A stretch of 64,000 nucleotides of DNA from Sphingomonas sp. CL5.1 (GCF_013344685.1 NZ_CP050137.1:934001-998000); one strand, 5' to 3'; positions 6,877 to 17,885 are shown, counted from the first letter of the stretch. Notes: generated by a model not told the origin, from the letters alone. Program-made: numbers and translations.

Positions 6877-9234
6877 TTGTTCACGTTCGTCCGTTCCGAT
6901 GCGCTGCTCCGCTGCGGCGTCGCCGCGCTCGCGCTTGTGGCCGGAGCGCCCGCGCTGGCGCAGGAAGCGCCGCAGCCCGCCGCCGACGATACGCTCGCCG
7001 CCAACCAGGATATCGTCGTCACCGCCCGCAAGCGCGCTGAGCGACTGCTCGACGTGCCGATCGCGGTCACCGCGCTCACCGGCGACCAGCTCGCCAAGCA
7101 GGGAACGGTCGACCTTTCGGGCGTGCAGGGGACCATCCCCAACGTCAATCTGGTGCAGGGGCGCGGCTCCACGTCCAATGCCAACATCTTCATCCGCGGC
7201 GTCGGCCAGCCCGACGCGTTGCAGACGTTCGATCCGGCGGTCGGCGTCTATGTCGACGGCGTCTATATGAGCCGTATCCAGGGCGCGCTGTTCAACCTGT
7301 TCGACGTCGATCATGTCGAGGTGCTGCGCGGTCCGCAGGGCACGCTCTACGGCAAGAACACGATCGGCGGCGCGGTGAGCATCATCAGCCGCAAGCCGGA
7401 CACCGACCAGATCCGTGCGATGGGCTCGTTCACCTATGGCAGCTACAATCAGGTGCTGGCGAACGGCTATGTCTCCGTGCCGCTGGTCGAGGACAAGCTC
7501 GCGCTGAGCCTCGCCGGCGTCTACGACAAGCGCGACGGCACCGTCACCGATCCGCTGACCGACCGCAAATACAACGACCGCAACACGCAGGCCGGCCGCG
7601 CCATCCTACGCGCGACGCCGAGCGACCGGGTCGAGCTGATCCTCGAGGGCGACTACACCCATCAGGACACCGCGCCGACGCTTGGCTACGCCACCGCGCC
7701 GCTCATCAACGTGGTCTATAATTCGACCTTCACCGGCGTCGCCGCCGTCCCGGTGGTGTCGCCGGCCTATCCCTATGGCCCGTACAACTACAAAGCATCG
7801 ACCAGCCTGAAGCCGGGCCAAGGCCAGAAACTGGAGCATTGGGGCACGTCGTTCACCGCGAACATCGAGCTGAGTGACGCCTTCTCGGTCACCTCGATCA
7901 CCGGCTATCGCAAGCTCAGCCCTGATTATTACATCGATTTCGATGCGACCCAGTTGCAGGTCGCCGACGCCTTCGTCGGCGTGCGGCAGCATCAGTTCAG
8001 CCAGGAACTGCAGCTTAAGTACAACAGCGACAAGCTGAAGGGCGTGTTCGGTCTCTATTATCTCGACGAGAGCGTGCGCTCGCATCAGGAATCCTACGAC
8101 GACAATTATCTGCAGATGCAGATCGCCGGCGTGAACTATCCGCTGACCTTCCAGCGCTACATCGACGACCGGCAGAACACCAAGAGCTATGCCGCGTTCG
8201 GCCAGTTCACCTATGACTTCACCGAGAAGCTCTCGCTGACGGCGGGCCTGCGCTACACCAAGGAGCGCAAGCGTTATTTCCGCACCACCACCGCCTATCT
8301 GGCCGGGGCGCAGTTCGGCGCGACCTATGAATTCCCGAACAGCCTGCCCGCGCCCTACAACGATCTCGACCATGTCGATTTCGACGCATGGACGCCGATG
8401 GCGACGCTCTCGTACAAGCCGACGCCGGACACGCTGATTTATGCGACAGCCTCGCGCGGCTTCAAGTCGGGCGGGTTCAACGGCCGCGCCAACAGCGACG
8501 CGGACGTGACGCAGAATATCGACGGCAAGCTCGTCTATGTCCCCTATTTCAAGCCGGAAACGGTGTGGACCTATGAAGGCGGCGCGAAGGGCAGCTTCCT
8601 CAATGGCCGCGTCTCGCTTGCGGGTGATGTATTCTATTCCGATTACCGCGACTTCCAAGCGCGCGTCGGGGGCGGCGTGACCGGGATTGCCGGCGGCTCC
8701 TTCCCTGTGGTCAATGCCGGCAAGCTGCGCATGTGGGGCGTCGAGGCGGAGATCGCGGTGCGGCCGACCCGCGAATGGTCGATCCGCAGCAGCTTCGGTT
8801 ATCTCAATTCCAAGTATCTGGAATTCAACGACGGACGCCGCGCGCCTTCCTTCTCCTGCAACCCGACCGGGCAGCAGATCACCTGCAAGCCCGCCTTCGC
8901 GCCGCCGATCAACTTCTCGGTCGCGAGCGATTACGCCATTCCGCTCGGCAATGCCGGTTCGCTAACCTTCGGCGGCGACGCGCGGTTCGTGGACAAGCAA
9001 TGGCTGTCGGTCGACAACCGGCAGGGGCTGATGGAGCCGGGCTATTGGCTGGTCAACGCCTTCGTCCAGTATGACGCGCCGGGCGGCAAATGGTATCTGC
9101 GCGGGCAGGTGAAGAACCTGACCAAGTCGATCTACCTCACCGACGCGCAGGAATTCTCCAGCGTCGGCAACATCCAGACCGCTTATTACGGCGATCCGCG
9201 CACCTGGAGCGGAACGGTCGGCTTCCGCTTCTGA
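6877..9234 (+). CDS. TonB-dependent outer-membrane receptor
   Basis: A 785-residue receptor. The start is set by AGGGGAGG (6861-6868) eight bases before a TTG at 6877, which gives a signal peptide (hydrophobic CGVAALALVAGAPALAQEA); reading further upstream would run antisense through tetR. The plug domain follows from about residue 45 (IVVTARKRAERLLDVPIAVTAL) to about 170, with RGVGQPD and the GPQGTLYGKNTIGGAVSI segment, then a 22-strand barrel ending in the aromatic GFRF at the C-terminus. Receptors of this VTARKR type are very numerous in sphingomonads and import plant or aromatic compounds rather than only iron; the substrate here is unknown. It is divergent from tetR and followed by an MFS carrier. 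Confidence 0.93.
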   Translation: MFTFVRSDALLRCGVAALALVAGAPALAQEAPQPAADDTLAANQDIVVTARKRAERLLDVPIAVTALTGDQLAKQGTVDLSGVQGTIPNVNLVQGRGSTSNANIFIRGVGQPDALQTFDPAVGVYVDGVYMSRIQGALFNLFDVDHVEVLRGPQGTLYGKNTIGGAVSIISRKPDTDQIRAMGSFTYGSYNQVLANGYVSVPLVEDKLALSLAGVYDKRDGTVTDPLTDRKYNDRNTQAGRAILRATPSDRVELILEGDYTHQDTAPTLGYATAPLINVVYNSTFTGVAAVPVVSPAYPYGPYNYKASTSLKPGQGQKLEHWGTSFTANIELSDAFSVTSITGYRKLSPDYYIDFDATQLQVADAFVGVRQHQFSQELQLKYNSDKLKGVFGLYYLDESVRSHQESYDDNYLQMQIAGVNYPLTFQRYIDDRQNTKSYAAFGQFTYDFTEKLSLTAGLRYTKERKRYFRTTTAYLAGAQFGATYEFPNSLPAPYNDLDHVDFDAWTPMATLSYKPTPDTLIYATASRGFKSGGFNGRANSDADVTQNIDGKLVYVPYFKPETVWTYEGGAKGSFLNGRVSLAGDVFYSDYRDFQARVGGGVTGIAGGSFPVVNAGKLRMWGVEAEIAVRPTREWSIRSSFGYLNSKYLEFNDGRRAPSFSCNPTGQQITCKPAFAPPINFSVASDYAIPLGNAGSLTFGGDARFVDKQWLSVDNRQGLMEPGYWLVNAFVQYDAPGGKWYLRGQVKNLTKSIYLTDAQEFSSVGNIQTAYYGDPRTWSGTVGFRF

Positions 9235-9257
9235 TCGCGCCAGTGTTAAAGGGGGAG

Positions 9258-9285
9258 AAGGGGTCGGCAACGTCCGGCCCCTTTT
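9258..9285 (+). terminator. Intrinsic terminator after the TonB receptor gene
   Basis: AAGGGGTCGG (9258-9267) pairs with CCGGCCCCTT (9274-9283), one position being a G-U pair, around CAACGT, and the run TTTT (9282-9285) closes it. It lies 24 bases past the stop and 20 before the MFS gene, so the carrier is either expressed by read-through or from its own start. Confidence 0.75.
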
Positions 9286-9304
9286 CGTATCGGGAGGGGA
9301 GCGA

Positions 9305-10564
9305 ATGATCGATCGCGAACGGCCGGGCTATCCCGGACTGGTGCTGGTGATGCTGCTGGCGGTCTATACGTTCAACTTCCTCGACCGGCAGATACTCGGC
9401 ATCCTCGCCAAGCCGATCCAGCAGGACCTCGGCCTCGACGACGCGCAGTTCGGCGCGATCGGCGGCATCGCCTTCGCATTGCTCTATTCGTGCCTCGGCG
9501 TGCCGCTGGCGCTGCTGGCCGACCGGATCGGCAAGACGAAGGTGATCGCCGCGTCGCTGATCGTGTGGAGCGGCTTCACCGCCTTGTGCGGCATGGCGGG
9601 CAGCTTCTGGCATCTGTTCCTCTACCGGCTAGGCGTCGGCGTCGGCGAGGCGGGGGGCGTCGCGCCTTCCTATGCGCTGATCGCCGATTATTATCCGATC
9701 GAGCGGCGCGCACGGGCGCTCGCGATCTATTCGATGGGCATCCCGATCGGGCTGGCGTGCGGCGTGCTGCTGGGCGCCTATATCGCCGCGCTGGTGAACT
9801 GGCGGGTGGCGTTCCTGACGGTTGGCCTAGCCGGCATCGTGCTCGCGCCGGTCTTCCTGTGGATCGTGCGCGACCGGCCGCGGCCCGCGCCGGTCGCGAC
9901 GGCGGAGCGCGTGCCCCTGCTCGCGGTGTTCCCGATCCTCGCGGCCAAGCCCGCCTTCTGGCTGATGGCGTTCGGCGCGGGGTTCAGCTCGCTCGCCGGC
10001 TACGGCCTGGCGTTGTGGGTGCCGAAGATTCTGATGGTCCGCTACGACTGGGGGCTGATCACCGCCGGGCAGTTCATAGGATCGCTGCTGCTGATCGGCG
10101 GCGCGGGCGGCGTGTTCATGGGCGGCGTGCTGGCGGACCGGCTCGGCAAGGGCGATCGCGGCTGGTATGTGAAGCTGCCCGCCTTCGCCTGGCTGATCAC
10201 CGCGCCGACCTTCGCGATCGGGCTGGCCACCCCCTCGCCGGCGCTGGCTTGGATATGCCTGCTGATCCCGAACGGGCTGAACATCCTGTGGCTCGGGCCG
10301 ATCACCACCGCGGTGCAGCATCTCGCCCCATCGCACATGCGCGCGAGCGCCTCGGGCGCGTTCCTGCTCATCAATAACCTCGTCGGGCTGGGCATCGGCC
10401 CGTGGCTGCTCGGCGCGATCTCGGTGGCGCTGAAGGCGCAATATGGCGACGATTCGCTGCGCTATGCGGCGATCATCGGCGTCAGCTTCTACCTGCTCGC
10501 GGCGGTGCTGGGGCTGCTGGCGGTCAGGTCGCTGCGGCGCGGGTGGATCGAAGAGCGCGCCTGA
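9305..10564 (+). CDS. Spinster-type MFS transporter
   Basis: A 419-residue carrier with 12 predicted membrane helices. The family is recognisable by YTFNFLDRQILGILAKPIQQDLGL in helix 1, the loop motif DRIGKTK after helix 2, and GVGVGEAGGVAPSYALIADYYP in helices 4-5. In sphingomonads such carriers are usually located beside TonB receptors and move the imported compound across the inner membrane. Together with the receptor and TetR gene it forms an uptake locus. It has its own ribosome site (GGGAGGGG, 9292-9299) and converges on prfC with 3 bases between the stops. Confidence 0.92.
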   Translation: MIDRERPGYPGLVLVMLLAVYTFNFLDRQILGILAKPIQQDLGLDDAQFGAIGGIAFALLYSCLGVPLALLADRIGKTKVIAASLIVWSGFTALCGMAGSFWHLFLYRLGVGVGEAGGVAPSYALIADYYPIERRARALAIYSMGIPIGLACGVLLGAYIAALVNWRVAFLTVGLAGIVLAPVFLWIVRDRPRPAPVATAERVPLLAVFPILAAKPAFWLMAFGAGFSSLAGYGLALWVPKILMVRYDWGLITAGQFIGSLLLIGGAGGVFMGGVLADRLGKGDRGWYVKLPAFAWLITAPTFAIGLATPSPALAWICLLIPNGLNILWLGPITTAVQHLAPSHMRASASGAFLLINNLVGLGIGPWLLGAISVALKAQYGDDSLRYAAIIGVSFYLLAAVLGLLAVRSLRRGWIEERA

Positions 10565-10567
10565 TCC

Positions 10568-12094
<1,527 letters not shown>

Positions 12095-12150
12095 GGCGAA
12101 GGCTTTCGTGAGGCCGGAACGGGATGCGCGGAAAGGGAAGGACGCGCCGG

Positions 12151-13032
12151 TTACGATTCGGCCAGCAACGTCACGCGCATCGCGATCCGCTTCGCCGCGC
12201 CGGGCGCGACCTCGAACACGCCGGGCTTGTCGCGGAAATCGCCCGTGAAGCCGGCGGGATCGGCGATGCCGTGCCACGGCTCGATGCAAATGAAGTGCGC
12301 GCCCGGCCTCGTCCAGATGCCGAGCATCGGCGTGTCGGGGAAGGCGATCTCCAGCCCGTCGCCGCCCGCGCCGCGATAGGTCACGCGGTCGGAGTGGAGG
12401 GGGTCCCAGATCAGCGCGTCATTGACGAACAGGTCATCGCGCAATTCCAGCACGCGTCCGTCGAGTGGCGAGGGGCGCGGCTCCGGCGCGATCTGGCCGT
12501 CGGCGTCGATCTTGCGCAGCGCCTCCGACTCGTCGGCGGAGAAGGTGATGCGATGCGCCTCCTTCGCGCCGCCGCTGGGCAGCGGCCAAGCGAAGGCAGG
12601 GTGGAAGCCGAAGCTCGCCGGAAGCGGCGCATCGCCCGGATTGCTTATGGCCACATCGACCGACAACGCCGCGTCCGCGATACTGAACGTCACCTCCAAC
12701 CGGAAGGCGAAGGGATAGCAGGCGCGCGTCTCCGCCGTATCAGTCAGCACGAAGGTCGCGCGGTTCGCCGCCTGTTCCGTCACCGCGAAGGTCATCCGCC
12801 GCGCGAAGCCGTGCTGCTTCATGGGGTAAGCGCGGCCATCGACGCGGATCGTCTCGCCGGCCGGCTTGCCGACCACCGGGAACAGCAACGGCGCGCGGCC
12901 AGTCCAGAAAGCCGGATCGGCATCAGTCATCAGCTCGCGGCCAGCGGCGTCCTTCAGCGACGACAATTCCGCGCCGAGCGGATTGATCGCCGCCGTCAGC
13001 CCGCCACCCGCGATGACGACCCATTCAGCCAC
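12151..13032 (-). CDS. Aldose 1-epimerase (galactose mutarotase-like) family protein
   Basis: A 293-residue protein with the galactose-mutarotase fold. Landmarks are INPLGAELSSL near the N-terminus, HGFARRMTF with the first conserved His/Arg region near residue 73, GFHPAF with a His near 141, and WTRPGAHFICIEPWHG with the Glu near 250. This is the LACX/YeaD-like side of the family, whose members act on hexoses or phosphorylated sugars; the precise sugar cannot be read. It overlaps the pheT stop by 8 bases, an indication that it is expressed from the pheST transcript. Confidence 0.88.
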   Translation of the reverse strand: MAEWVVIAGGGLTAAINPLGAELSSLKDAAGRELMTDADPAFWTGRAPLLFPVVGKPAGETIRVDGRAYPMKQHGFARRMTFAVTEQAANRATFVLTDTAETRACYPFAFRLEVTFSIADAALSVDVAISNPGDAPLPASFGFHPAFAWPLPSGGAKEAHRITFSADESEALRKIDADGQIAPEPRPSPLDGRVLELRDDLFVNDALIWDPLHSDRVTYRGAGGDGLEIAFPDTPMLGIWTRPGAHFICIEPWHGIADPAGFTGDFRDKPGVFEVAPGAAKRIAMRVTLLAES

Positions 13033-15406
13033 GCAGGACCGCGCCCTGCTTCGCCGCCGCCGCCACCACCTTGTCGGCGATCGCCTTCAGCTCGGCATCG
13101 GTGAAGCTCTTGTCGCCCGGCTGGAGCATCACCTCCAGCGCGACCGATTTCCGGCCTTCCTCCACGCCAGCGCCGGTGAACACGTCGAACACTCGCGCCG
13201 AGACGATCGCCGCCTTGTCCGCGCCCTTCGCCGCGCGAGCGAGCGTGTCGGCCGACACCTCCGCCGGCACGAGGAAGGCGAAATCGCGCCGCACCGGCTG
13301 GAGCGCCGGCGGGGCATAGGCCGGGCGCATGAAACCCGCGCCACGCTTCGCCGGGATAGCGTCGAGGTAGATTTCCACCGCCGCCACCGCGCCGTCGAGG
13401 TCGAACGCCGCGATCGTGCGCGGGTGGAGCATCCCGAACGCCGCCAGCACCGTCTTCGGCCCGAGCCGCAGCGTGCCGGACTGGCCCGGATGCCACGCAT
13501 CGCCAGCCTCGCCGAACACTTGCAGATTCTCCACCGGCGCGCCTGCCGCCGCGAGCAAGGCCAGCGCCTCCGCCTTGGCGTCAAACGCATCGAACGCGGC
13601 GGCCTTGCCCGCACGCCAGCCGCGCGGGCGACGGTCTCCGGTCAGCACCAGCCCGAGCGTCGGCCGCTCGGCATCGGCGAGATAGCGCCGGCCGATCTCG
13701 AACAGGCGGACACTCCCCGCCCCGCGCTTCACGTTACGCGCGGCGGCCGAGAGCAGCCCCGGCAGCAGCGACGGACGCATGACCTTCAGATCCTCGCTGA
13801 TCGGATTGGCGAGCGTCCATGCGCCGCCGCCGAACACCGCGGCTTCTTTCTCGCTGAGGAAGCTCCACGTCACCGCCTCGTCCAGCCCGCGCGCGGCGGC
13901 GGCGCGGCGGACGCGGCGCTCCAGCTTCTGCTCGGGGGTAGCGGTCGGCTTCGCGACGCCCGGTGCGCGGTCGAGCGGAACCGGGGGGACGTTGTCGATC
14001 CCCTCGATGCGGATCACTTCCTCGACCAGATCGGCTGGACCGTCGATATCGCGCCGCCATGTCGGGGGCGTGACCTGCCAGTCCGCCGTCACCGTGAAGC
14101 CGAGCGATTCGAGGATCGCGCGCTGCCGCTCCGGCGCGACGGCGAGGCCGCCGAGCGTCTCCGCCCGCGCCGGATCATAAGCGTAGCTGCGCGTGCCGAG
14201 CGGCGCCTCGCCCGCGCGCGTGATCGCGGAGGGCGTGCCGCCGCAATGCTCCAACACCAGCCGCGTCGCGATGGCGAGGCCGTCGTCGAGGAACGCCGGG
14301 TCCACCCCGCGCTCGAACCGCTGGCGCGCGTCGCTGGTCAGCGCGAGCTTCTGGCCGGTGCGGGCGATATGGTCGGGATCGAAATACGCGCATTCGATCA
14401 GCACGTCGGTCGTCGCATCCGACACGCCCGAATCCTCGCCGCCCATGATGCCGCCGATATCGTGGACGTGTTTGTCGTCCGCGATCACCGTCATCGTTGG
14501 GTCGAGCGTATAGGTCTTGCCGTTCAAGGCCAGCACCGTCTCGTCCTCGCGCGCCCTGCGGGCGACGAGCGCGCCGGTCAGCTTCGCGCGGTCATAGACG
14601 TGCAGCGGGCGGCCAAGATCGATCGAGACGAAATTGGTGATGTCCACCAGCATCGAGATTGGCTTCTGCCCGATCGCGTTGAGCTTCTGCCGCATCCATT
14701 CCGGCGACGCGCCGTTGGCGACGCCCGACACAGCCTGCGCATAGAAAGCGGGACAGCCTTCGGGATCGTCGGTCCGCACGTCCGGCGCGGGGTCGTCGCC
14801 CGGCACCGGCGCGATTGCGGCACGATAGACCTCCGCCAGCGGCCGCAGCGTCCCCAGCCCCGCCGCCGCCAGATCGCGCGCGATGCCGCGCACGCCCATG
14901 CAGTCCTGCCGGTTGGGCGTGATCGCCACGTCGATCACCGGATCGTCGAGGCCAGCGTAGGCGGGATAAGACGTGCCGACCGGCGCATCGGCGGGAAGCT
15001 CGATGATGCCGTCATGATCGTCGCCCAACTCCAGTTCGCGGCTGGAGCACATCATGCCGTTCGATTCGACGCCCCGGATCGCCGCGACCTTCAGCACCAT
15101 GCCGTTCGCCGGCACCGTCGCGCCCGGCATCCCGAACACGCCGACCAACTCCGCGCGGGCGTTAGGTGCGCCGCACACCACCTGCAGCGGACCATCGCCG
15201 GCATCGACCGACAGCACCTGCAGCTTGTCCGCCTGCGGGTGGCGCTCGGCGGTCAGCACCTTCGCGATGCGGAAGGCCGCCAGCTTCTCGCCCGGATTGT
15301 CGACTCCTTCGACCTCCAGCCCGATCCGCGTCAGCCCCTCGACGATCGCGTCGAGCGTGGCGTCGGTATCGAGATGCTCCTTGAGCCAGCCCAAAGTGAA
15401 CTTCAT
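13025..15406 (-). CDS. pheT: Phenylalanine-tRNA ligase beta subunit
   Basis: A 793-residue protein of normal bacterial length. It has the N-terminal EMAP-like tRNA-binding fold (residues about 40-150, with [15 protein letters not shown]), the B3/B4 editing domain in the middle, the B5 domain near 400-470, and the C-terminal anticodon-binding FDX-ACB domain ([12 protein letters not shown] onward). With PheS it forms the alpha2-beta2 enzyme that charges tRNA-Phe. Its ATG at 15406 overlaps the pheS stop by 4 bases, so the two subunits are translationally coupled. The long opposite-strand frame over the same region is a shadow. Confidence 0.98.
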   Translation of the reverse strand: MKFTLGWLKEHLDTDATLDAIVEGLTRIGLEVEGVDNPGEKLAAFRIAKVLTAERHPQADKLQVLSVDAGDGPLQVVCGAPNARAELVGVFGMPGATVPANGMVLKVAAIRGVESNGMMCSSRELELGDDHDGIIELPADAPVGTSYPAYAGLDDPVIDVAITPNRQDCMGVRGIARDLAAAGLGTLRPLAEVYRAAIAPVPGDDPAPDVRTDDPEGCPAFYAQAVSGVANGASPEWMRQKLNAIGQKPISMLVDITNFVSIDLGRPLHVYDRAKLTGALVARRAREDETVLALNGKTYTLDPTMTVIADDKHVHDIGGIMGGEDSGVSDATTDVLIECAYFDPDHIARTGQKLALTSDARQRFERGVDPAFLDDGLAIATRLVLEHCGGTPSAITRAGEAPLGTRSYAYDPARAETLGGLAVAPERQRAILESLGFTVTADWQVTPPTWRRDIDGPADLVEEVIRIEGIDNVPPVPLDRAPGVAKPTATPEQKLERRVRRAAAARGLDEAVTWSFLSEKEAAVFGGGAWTLANPISEDLKVMRPSLLPGLLSAAARNVKRGAGSVRLFEIGRRYLADAERPTLGLVLTGDRRPRGWRAGKAAAFDAFDAKAEALALLAAAGAPVENLQVFGEAGDAWHPGQSGTLRLGPKTVLAAFGMLHPRTIAAFDLDGAVAAVEIYLDAIPAKRGAGFMRPAYAPPALQPVRRDFAFLVPAEVSADTLARAAKGADKAAIVSARVFDVFTGAGVEEGRKSVALEVMLQPGDKSFTDAELKAIADKVVAAAAKQGAVLRG

Positions 15407-16548
15407 GCGCCCACTCCCCCGCTCAGCGTCGGCACGTCGAGCGCCGAGAATCCGTAATGTTTCAGCCAGCGGATATCGCCGTCGAAGAAGGCGCGCAGAT
15501 CATCCATGCCGTATTTCAGCATCGCCAGCCGATCGATCCCGCAGCCGAAGGCGAAGCCTTGCCACTCGTCCGGATCGAGCCCGCAGGCGGCGATCACCCT
15601 GGGGTGGACCATGCCGGAACCGAGCACCTCCATCCAGCCGCCGCCGGAGCCGCCGATGACGCGCTTGCCCTTCTCCAGCGTATAGCCGACGTCGACCTCC
15701 GCCGATGGCTCGGTGAACGGGAAATAGCTCGGGCGCAGGCGCAGCACGATATCGTCGCGCTCGAAGAACGCCTTGAGGAACGTCTCCAGCGTCCATTTGA
15801 GGTGGCCGAGCGTGATCCCCTTGTCGATCACCAGCCCCTCGACCTGATGGAACATCGGCGTGTGCGTCGCGTCGCTGTCGGAGCGATAGGTGCGGCCCGG
15901 CGCGATGATGCGGATCGGCGGCTTCTGGGCGAGCATCGTGCGGATCTGCACGGGCGAGGTGTGCGTGCGCAGCAGCATCCTGGGCGAGGAACCGAGCCCG
16001 GCCGGCGGCGAGCCAAGCTCGCCGTCCGACGACGGGCCTTGCCCGTCGCGGGCCGTTCTCGCCTGCGGCTCGAAATAGAAGGTGTCGTGCATCGCGCGCG
16101 CCGGGTGGCTTTCCGGGATGTTGAGCGCGGTGAAATTATGCCAGTCATCCTCAATCTCCGGCCCCGTCGCCACCGCGAAGCCGAGATCGGCGAAGATTTC
16201 CGCCAGCTCATCCATCACCTGGCTGACCGGATGGATCGTCCCCGCCAGCGGCGCATCGACCGGCAGCGTCATGTCCAGCCGCTCGCCCGCCAGCCGCGCG
16301 TCCAGCGCCGCCGCGTCCAGCGCCGCCTTGCGCGTGGCGATCGCGCTAGTCAGTTCAGCGCGATATTGATGCACGAGCGGGCCGATAACAACGCGCTCCT
16401 CTGCGGTCATCTGGCCAAGCTTCTTCAATTCAGCGGTCAGCACGCCTTGCTTTCCGAGAACTGCAACGCGGAGAACCTCAAGCGCCGTCAAATCCGGTGC
16501 GGCGTCTACCTGATGAAGATAGGATTCGAGGTAAGTAAGGTCAGACAT
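15403..16548 (-). CDS. pheS: Phenylalanine-tRNA ligase alpha subunit with an inserted segment
   Basis: A 381-residue class II synthetase subunit, about 20-25 residues longer than usual. The N-terminal coiled coil is followed by the catalytic core: [14 protein letters not shown], then [29 protein letters not shown], the [12 protein letters not shown] motif and the C-terminal GIDRLAML. Between YFEPQA and MLLRTHTSP lies a Gly/Ser/Pro-rich stretch (about residues 160-185) encoded by 15990-16065, which contains two perfect DNA hairpins and looks like an in-frame palindromic insertion. ATG 16548 was chosen since it gives the normal N-terminus; the open frame upstream comes from an intergenic repeat. 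Confidence 0.96.
   Translation of the reverse strand: MSDLTYLESYLHQVDAAPDLTALEVLRVAVLGKQGVLTAELKKLGQMTAEERVVIGPLVHQYRAELTSAIATRKAALDAAALDARLAGERLDMTLPVDAPLAGTIHPVSQVMDELAEIFADLGFAVATGPEIEDDWHNFTALNIPESHPARAMHDTFYFEPQARTARDGQGPSSDGELGSPPAGLGSSPRMLLRTHTSPVQIRTMLAQKPPIRIIAPGRTYRSDSDATHTPMFHQVEGLVIDKGITLGHLKWTLETFLKAFFERDDIVLRLRPSYFPFTEPSAEVDVGYTLEKGKRVIGGSGGGWMEVLGSGMVHPRVIAACGLDPDEWQGFAFGCGIDRLAMLKYGMDDLRAFFDGDIRWLKHYGFSALDVPTLSGGVGA
16007..16048. repeat. Paired hairpins of the pheS insertion
   Basis: Two perfect palindromes stand side by side inside pheS: GGCGAGC (16007-16013) / GCTCGCC (16017-16023) with a CAA loop, and CGACGGGC (16030-16037) / GCCCGTCG (16041-16048) with a CTT loop. They coincide with the residues of PheS that do not belong to the family alignment. 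This is the signature of a small palindromic element tolerated in frame. Confidence 0.6.
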
Positions 16549-16564
16549 CTCTCGTTTCCAAAAA

Positions 16565-16642
16565 CCGTTCGCCCTGAGGTTGTCGAAGGGCTGCACTTCT
16601 TCGAAGAAAGAGCAGGGCTTCAACAAGCTCAGCCCGAACGGG
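16565..16642. repeat. Sphingomonad-type palindromic intergenic repeat upstream of pheS
   Basis: The left arm 16565-16594 (contains CCCTGAGGTTGTCGAAGGGC) and the right arm 16612-16642 (contains GCTTCAACAAGCTCAGCCC) are about 85% complementary, with a short loop. Elements of this TTCGCCCTGAGCTTGTCGAAGG type are abundant between genes in sphingomonads. On the minus strand, a TTTTT run follows the hairpin directly, 13-17 bases before the pheS start, giving it the form of a terminator or attenuator. Confidence 0.75.
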
Positions 16643-16699
16643 AGCTCAGAATTCCGAACGGGTCGATACACGCGCTGTAATCATCCCCGCCGGGCACGC

Positions 16700-16730
16700 A
16701 AAGGGCGCGGGTGTCGCCACCCACGCCCTC
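16700..16730 (-). terminator. Terminator of rpmI-rplT
   Basis: Read on the minus strand, AGGGCG and GGGTG pair with CACCC and CGCCCT (plus-strand 16702-16729) around a tetraloop, followed by a short TTT. It stands 27 bases past the rplT stop, in the right place to end the ribosomal protein transcript. The weak T-run keeps the confidence moderate. Confidence 0.55.
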
Positions 16731-16756
16731 ATTCCGTCGCTACAGTCGAAGGAGCG

Positions 16757-17122
16757 TTACGCCGCCTGGGGCAGAGCCGCCTTCGCCTGCGCGACGATGG
16801 CGGTAAACGCCTCGCCCTCGTGCATCGCGATGTCGGCCAGCACCTTGCGATCCAGCTCGATGCCGGCCAGCTTCAGGCCGTGCATGAACTGGCTGTAGGT
16901 CAGCCCCTCGGCGCGGACGCCGGCGTTGATGCGCTGGATCCACAGGCCGCGGAAGGTGCGCTTCTTCACCTTGCGGTCGCGATAGGCGTACTGGCCGGCC
17001 TTCTCGACCGCCTGCCGCGCGACGCGGATCGTGTTCTTGCGGCGGCCGCGGTAGCCCTTGGCCTGCTCCAGAATGTTCTTGTGCTTGGCGCGGGTGGTAA
17101 CACCCCGTTTGACGCGTGCCAT
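16757..17122 (-). CDS. rplT: 50S ribosomal protein L20
   Basis: A 121-residue, strongly basic protein of normal L20 length. The start [30 protein letters not shown] is the family N-terminal extension that threads into 23S rRNA; the C-terminal half ([32 protein letters not shown]) is the globular domain. In many bacteria L20 also represses its own operon by binding the leader mRNA. It follows rpmI after 13 bases, forming the usual L35-L20 pair; infC is not adjacent. Confidence 0.98.
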   Translation of the reverse strand: MARVKRGVTTRAKHKNILEQAKGYRGRRKNTIRVARQAVEKAGQYAYRDRKVKKRTFRGLWIQRINAGVRAEGLTYSQFMHGLKLAGIELDRKVLADIAMHEGEAFTAIVAQAKAALPQAA

Positions 17123-17135
17123 CTCTACACCCTCC

Positions 17136-17339
17136 TCAGTTCAGGCCGTATGGCGCCCAGGCCTTCACGGTCTTCGTGTCGGCGTCCGACAGCACGGTGG
17201 TGCCGCGGTTCTGGCGGATATACTTGCCGTTGTGGCTGATGAGGCGGTGGCGCTTGCCGGCGACGCCGTGCTTGAGCTTTCCGGTCGCGGTGAGCTTGAA
17301 GCGCTTCTTCACGCCGCTCTTGGTCTTGAGCTTGGGCAT
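17136..17339 (-). CDS. rpmI: 50S ribosomal protein L35
   Basis: A 67-residue basic protein. [24 protein letters not shown] is the L35 signature, with [17 protein letters not shown] in the second half. It is the first gene of the rpmI-rplT pair, preceded by a leader with a terminator-like hairpin at 17369-17401. The ribosome site AAAGGA (about 17344-17349, minus strand) is well placed. Confidence 0.98.
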   Translation of the reverse strand: MPKLKTKSGVKKRFKLTATGKLKHGVAGKRHRLISHNGKYIRQNRGTTVLSDADTKTVKAWAPYGLN

Positions 17340-17362
17340 TTTCGTCCTTTCTGTTCGGGCGA

Positions 17363-17401
17363 GGTCAAAACGGCCGCGGCAGCCCTTGTGGCCGGGCCGT
17401 T
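17363..17401 (-). promoter_or_regulatory. Terminator-like hairpin in the rpmI-rplT leader
   Basis: On the minus strand AACGGCC (17401-17395) pairs exactly with GGCCGTT (17375-17369), closing a GC-rich loop, and TTTTGAC follows at once, 24-30 bases ahead of the rpmI start. Leader attenuation of L35-L20 operons is known in several bacteria, with different structures; here the hairpin and T-run are seen, the regulation is inference. Confidence 0.5.
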
Positions 17402-17472
17402 CGTCATGATCCTCGCGCGGGAAGCGGGGCCTTTAGCGGCGGCGCGCGGAAAAAGCAACCGAGGCCGCCGCG

Positions 17473-17880
17473 CTAGTATCCGGCCGCCAGTCGCGAGCGG
17501 ATATCGCGACAGCCCGCCGCGATCAGCGCGCCCAGCGCATCCTCATCGACCGGCTTGCCATAGCGCAGCTTCACATGCCGCATGCGCTTGCCGGTGCCTT
17601 CGAGCAGGCCCGCCGGATCGGGCAGCGCCGCGCCATGGAAGAAGCCGACGTTCACATGCGCGCTGAAGGCGTCGACGTAACCGAACGCCGCGTCGCCGAC
17701 ACATGCCGTGGGATGGCCGTCGTGCAGCAGCCCGCCGACGTCTGCTCCGCACGCGAGCATGCGCGCGAACCAGCGCCCGGCGAGCGCCCGCAAACCATCG
17801 TGATCCGCCGCGAACCACGCCTCGACCCGCGCATCACGCCGGGTTGCGCCCGAAAGCCGGAAAAGCCGGTCTTCATCCAC
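17473..17880 (-). CDS. DUF1801 domain protein
   Basis: A 135-residue protein if started at GTG 17880, five bases beyond the end of the DUF2332 gene; a longer frame to 18000 would overlap that gene out of frame with no matching residues. The domain is the DUF1801 (YdhG-like) fold: VEAWFAADHDGLRALAGRWFARM at the N-terminus, then HVNVGFFHGAALPDPAGLLEGTGKRMRHVKLRYGKP in the core. The same core (LPDPRGLLEGSGATMRHVKL) reappears in the truncated gene at 63652, so the genome holds at least two paralogues. Function unknown for the family. Confidence 0.8.
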   Translation of the reverse strand: MDEDRLFRLSGATRRDARVEAWFAADHDGLRALAGRWFARMLACGADVGGLLHDGHPTACVGDAAFGYVDAFSAHVNVGFFHGAALPDPAGLLEGTGKRMRHVKLRYGKPVDEDALGALIAAGCRDIRSRLAAGY

Positions 17881-17885
17881 GCAGC

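Noticed and set aside
12866..15457. 863-residue open frame on the plus strand across pheT
   Set aside because: It is the shadow of pheT on the opposite strand. The translation is Arg/His/Ala-rich with no family pattern, while pheT is complete and conserved. High third-position GC keeps antisense stops rare.
16549..16671. Longer PheS start with a Phe-rich leader as part of the protein
   Set aside because: The text derives from a widespread intergenic palindrome, and PheS of related bacteria starts at MSDLTYL-like residues. Kept only as a possible attenuator.
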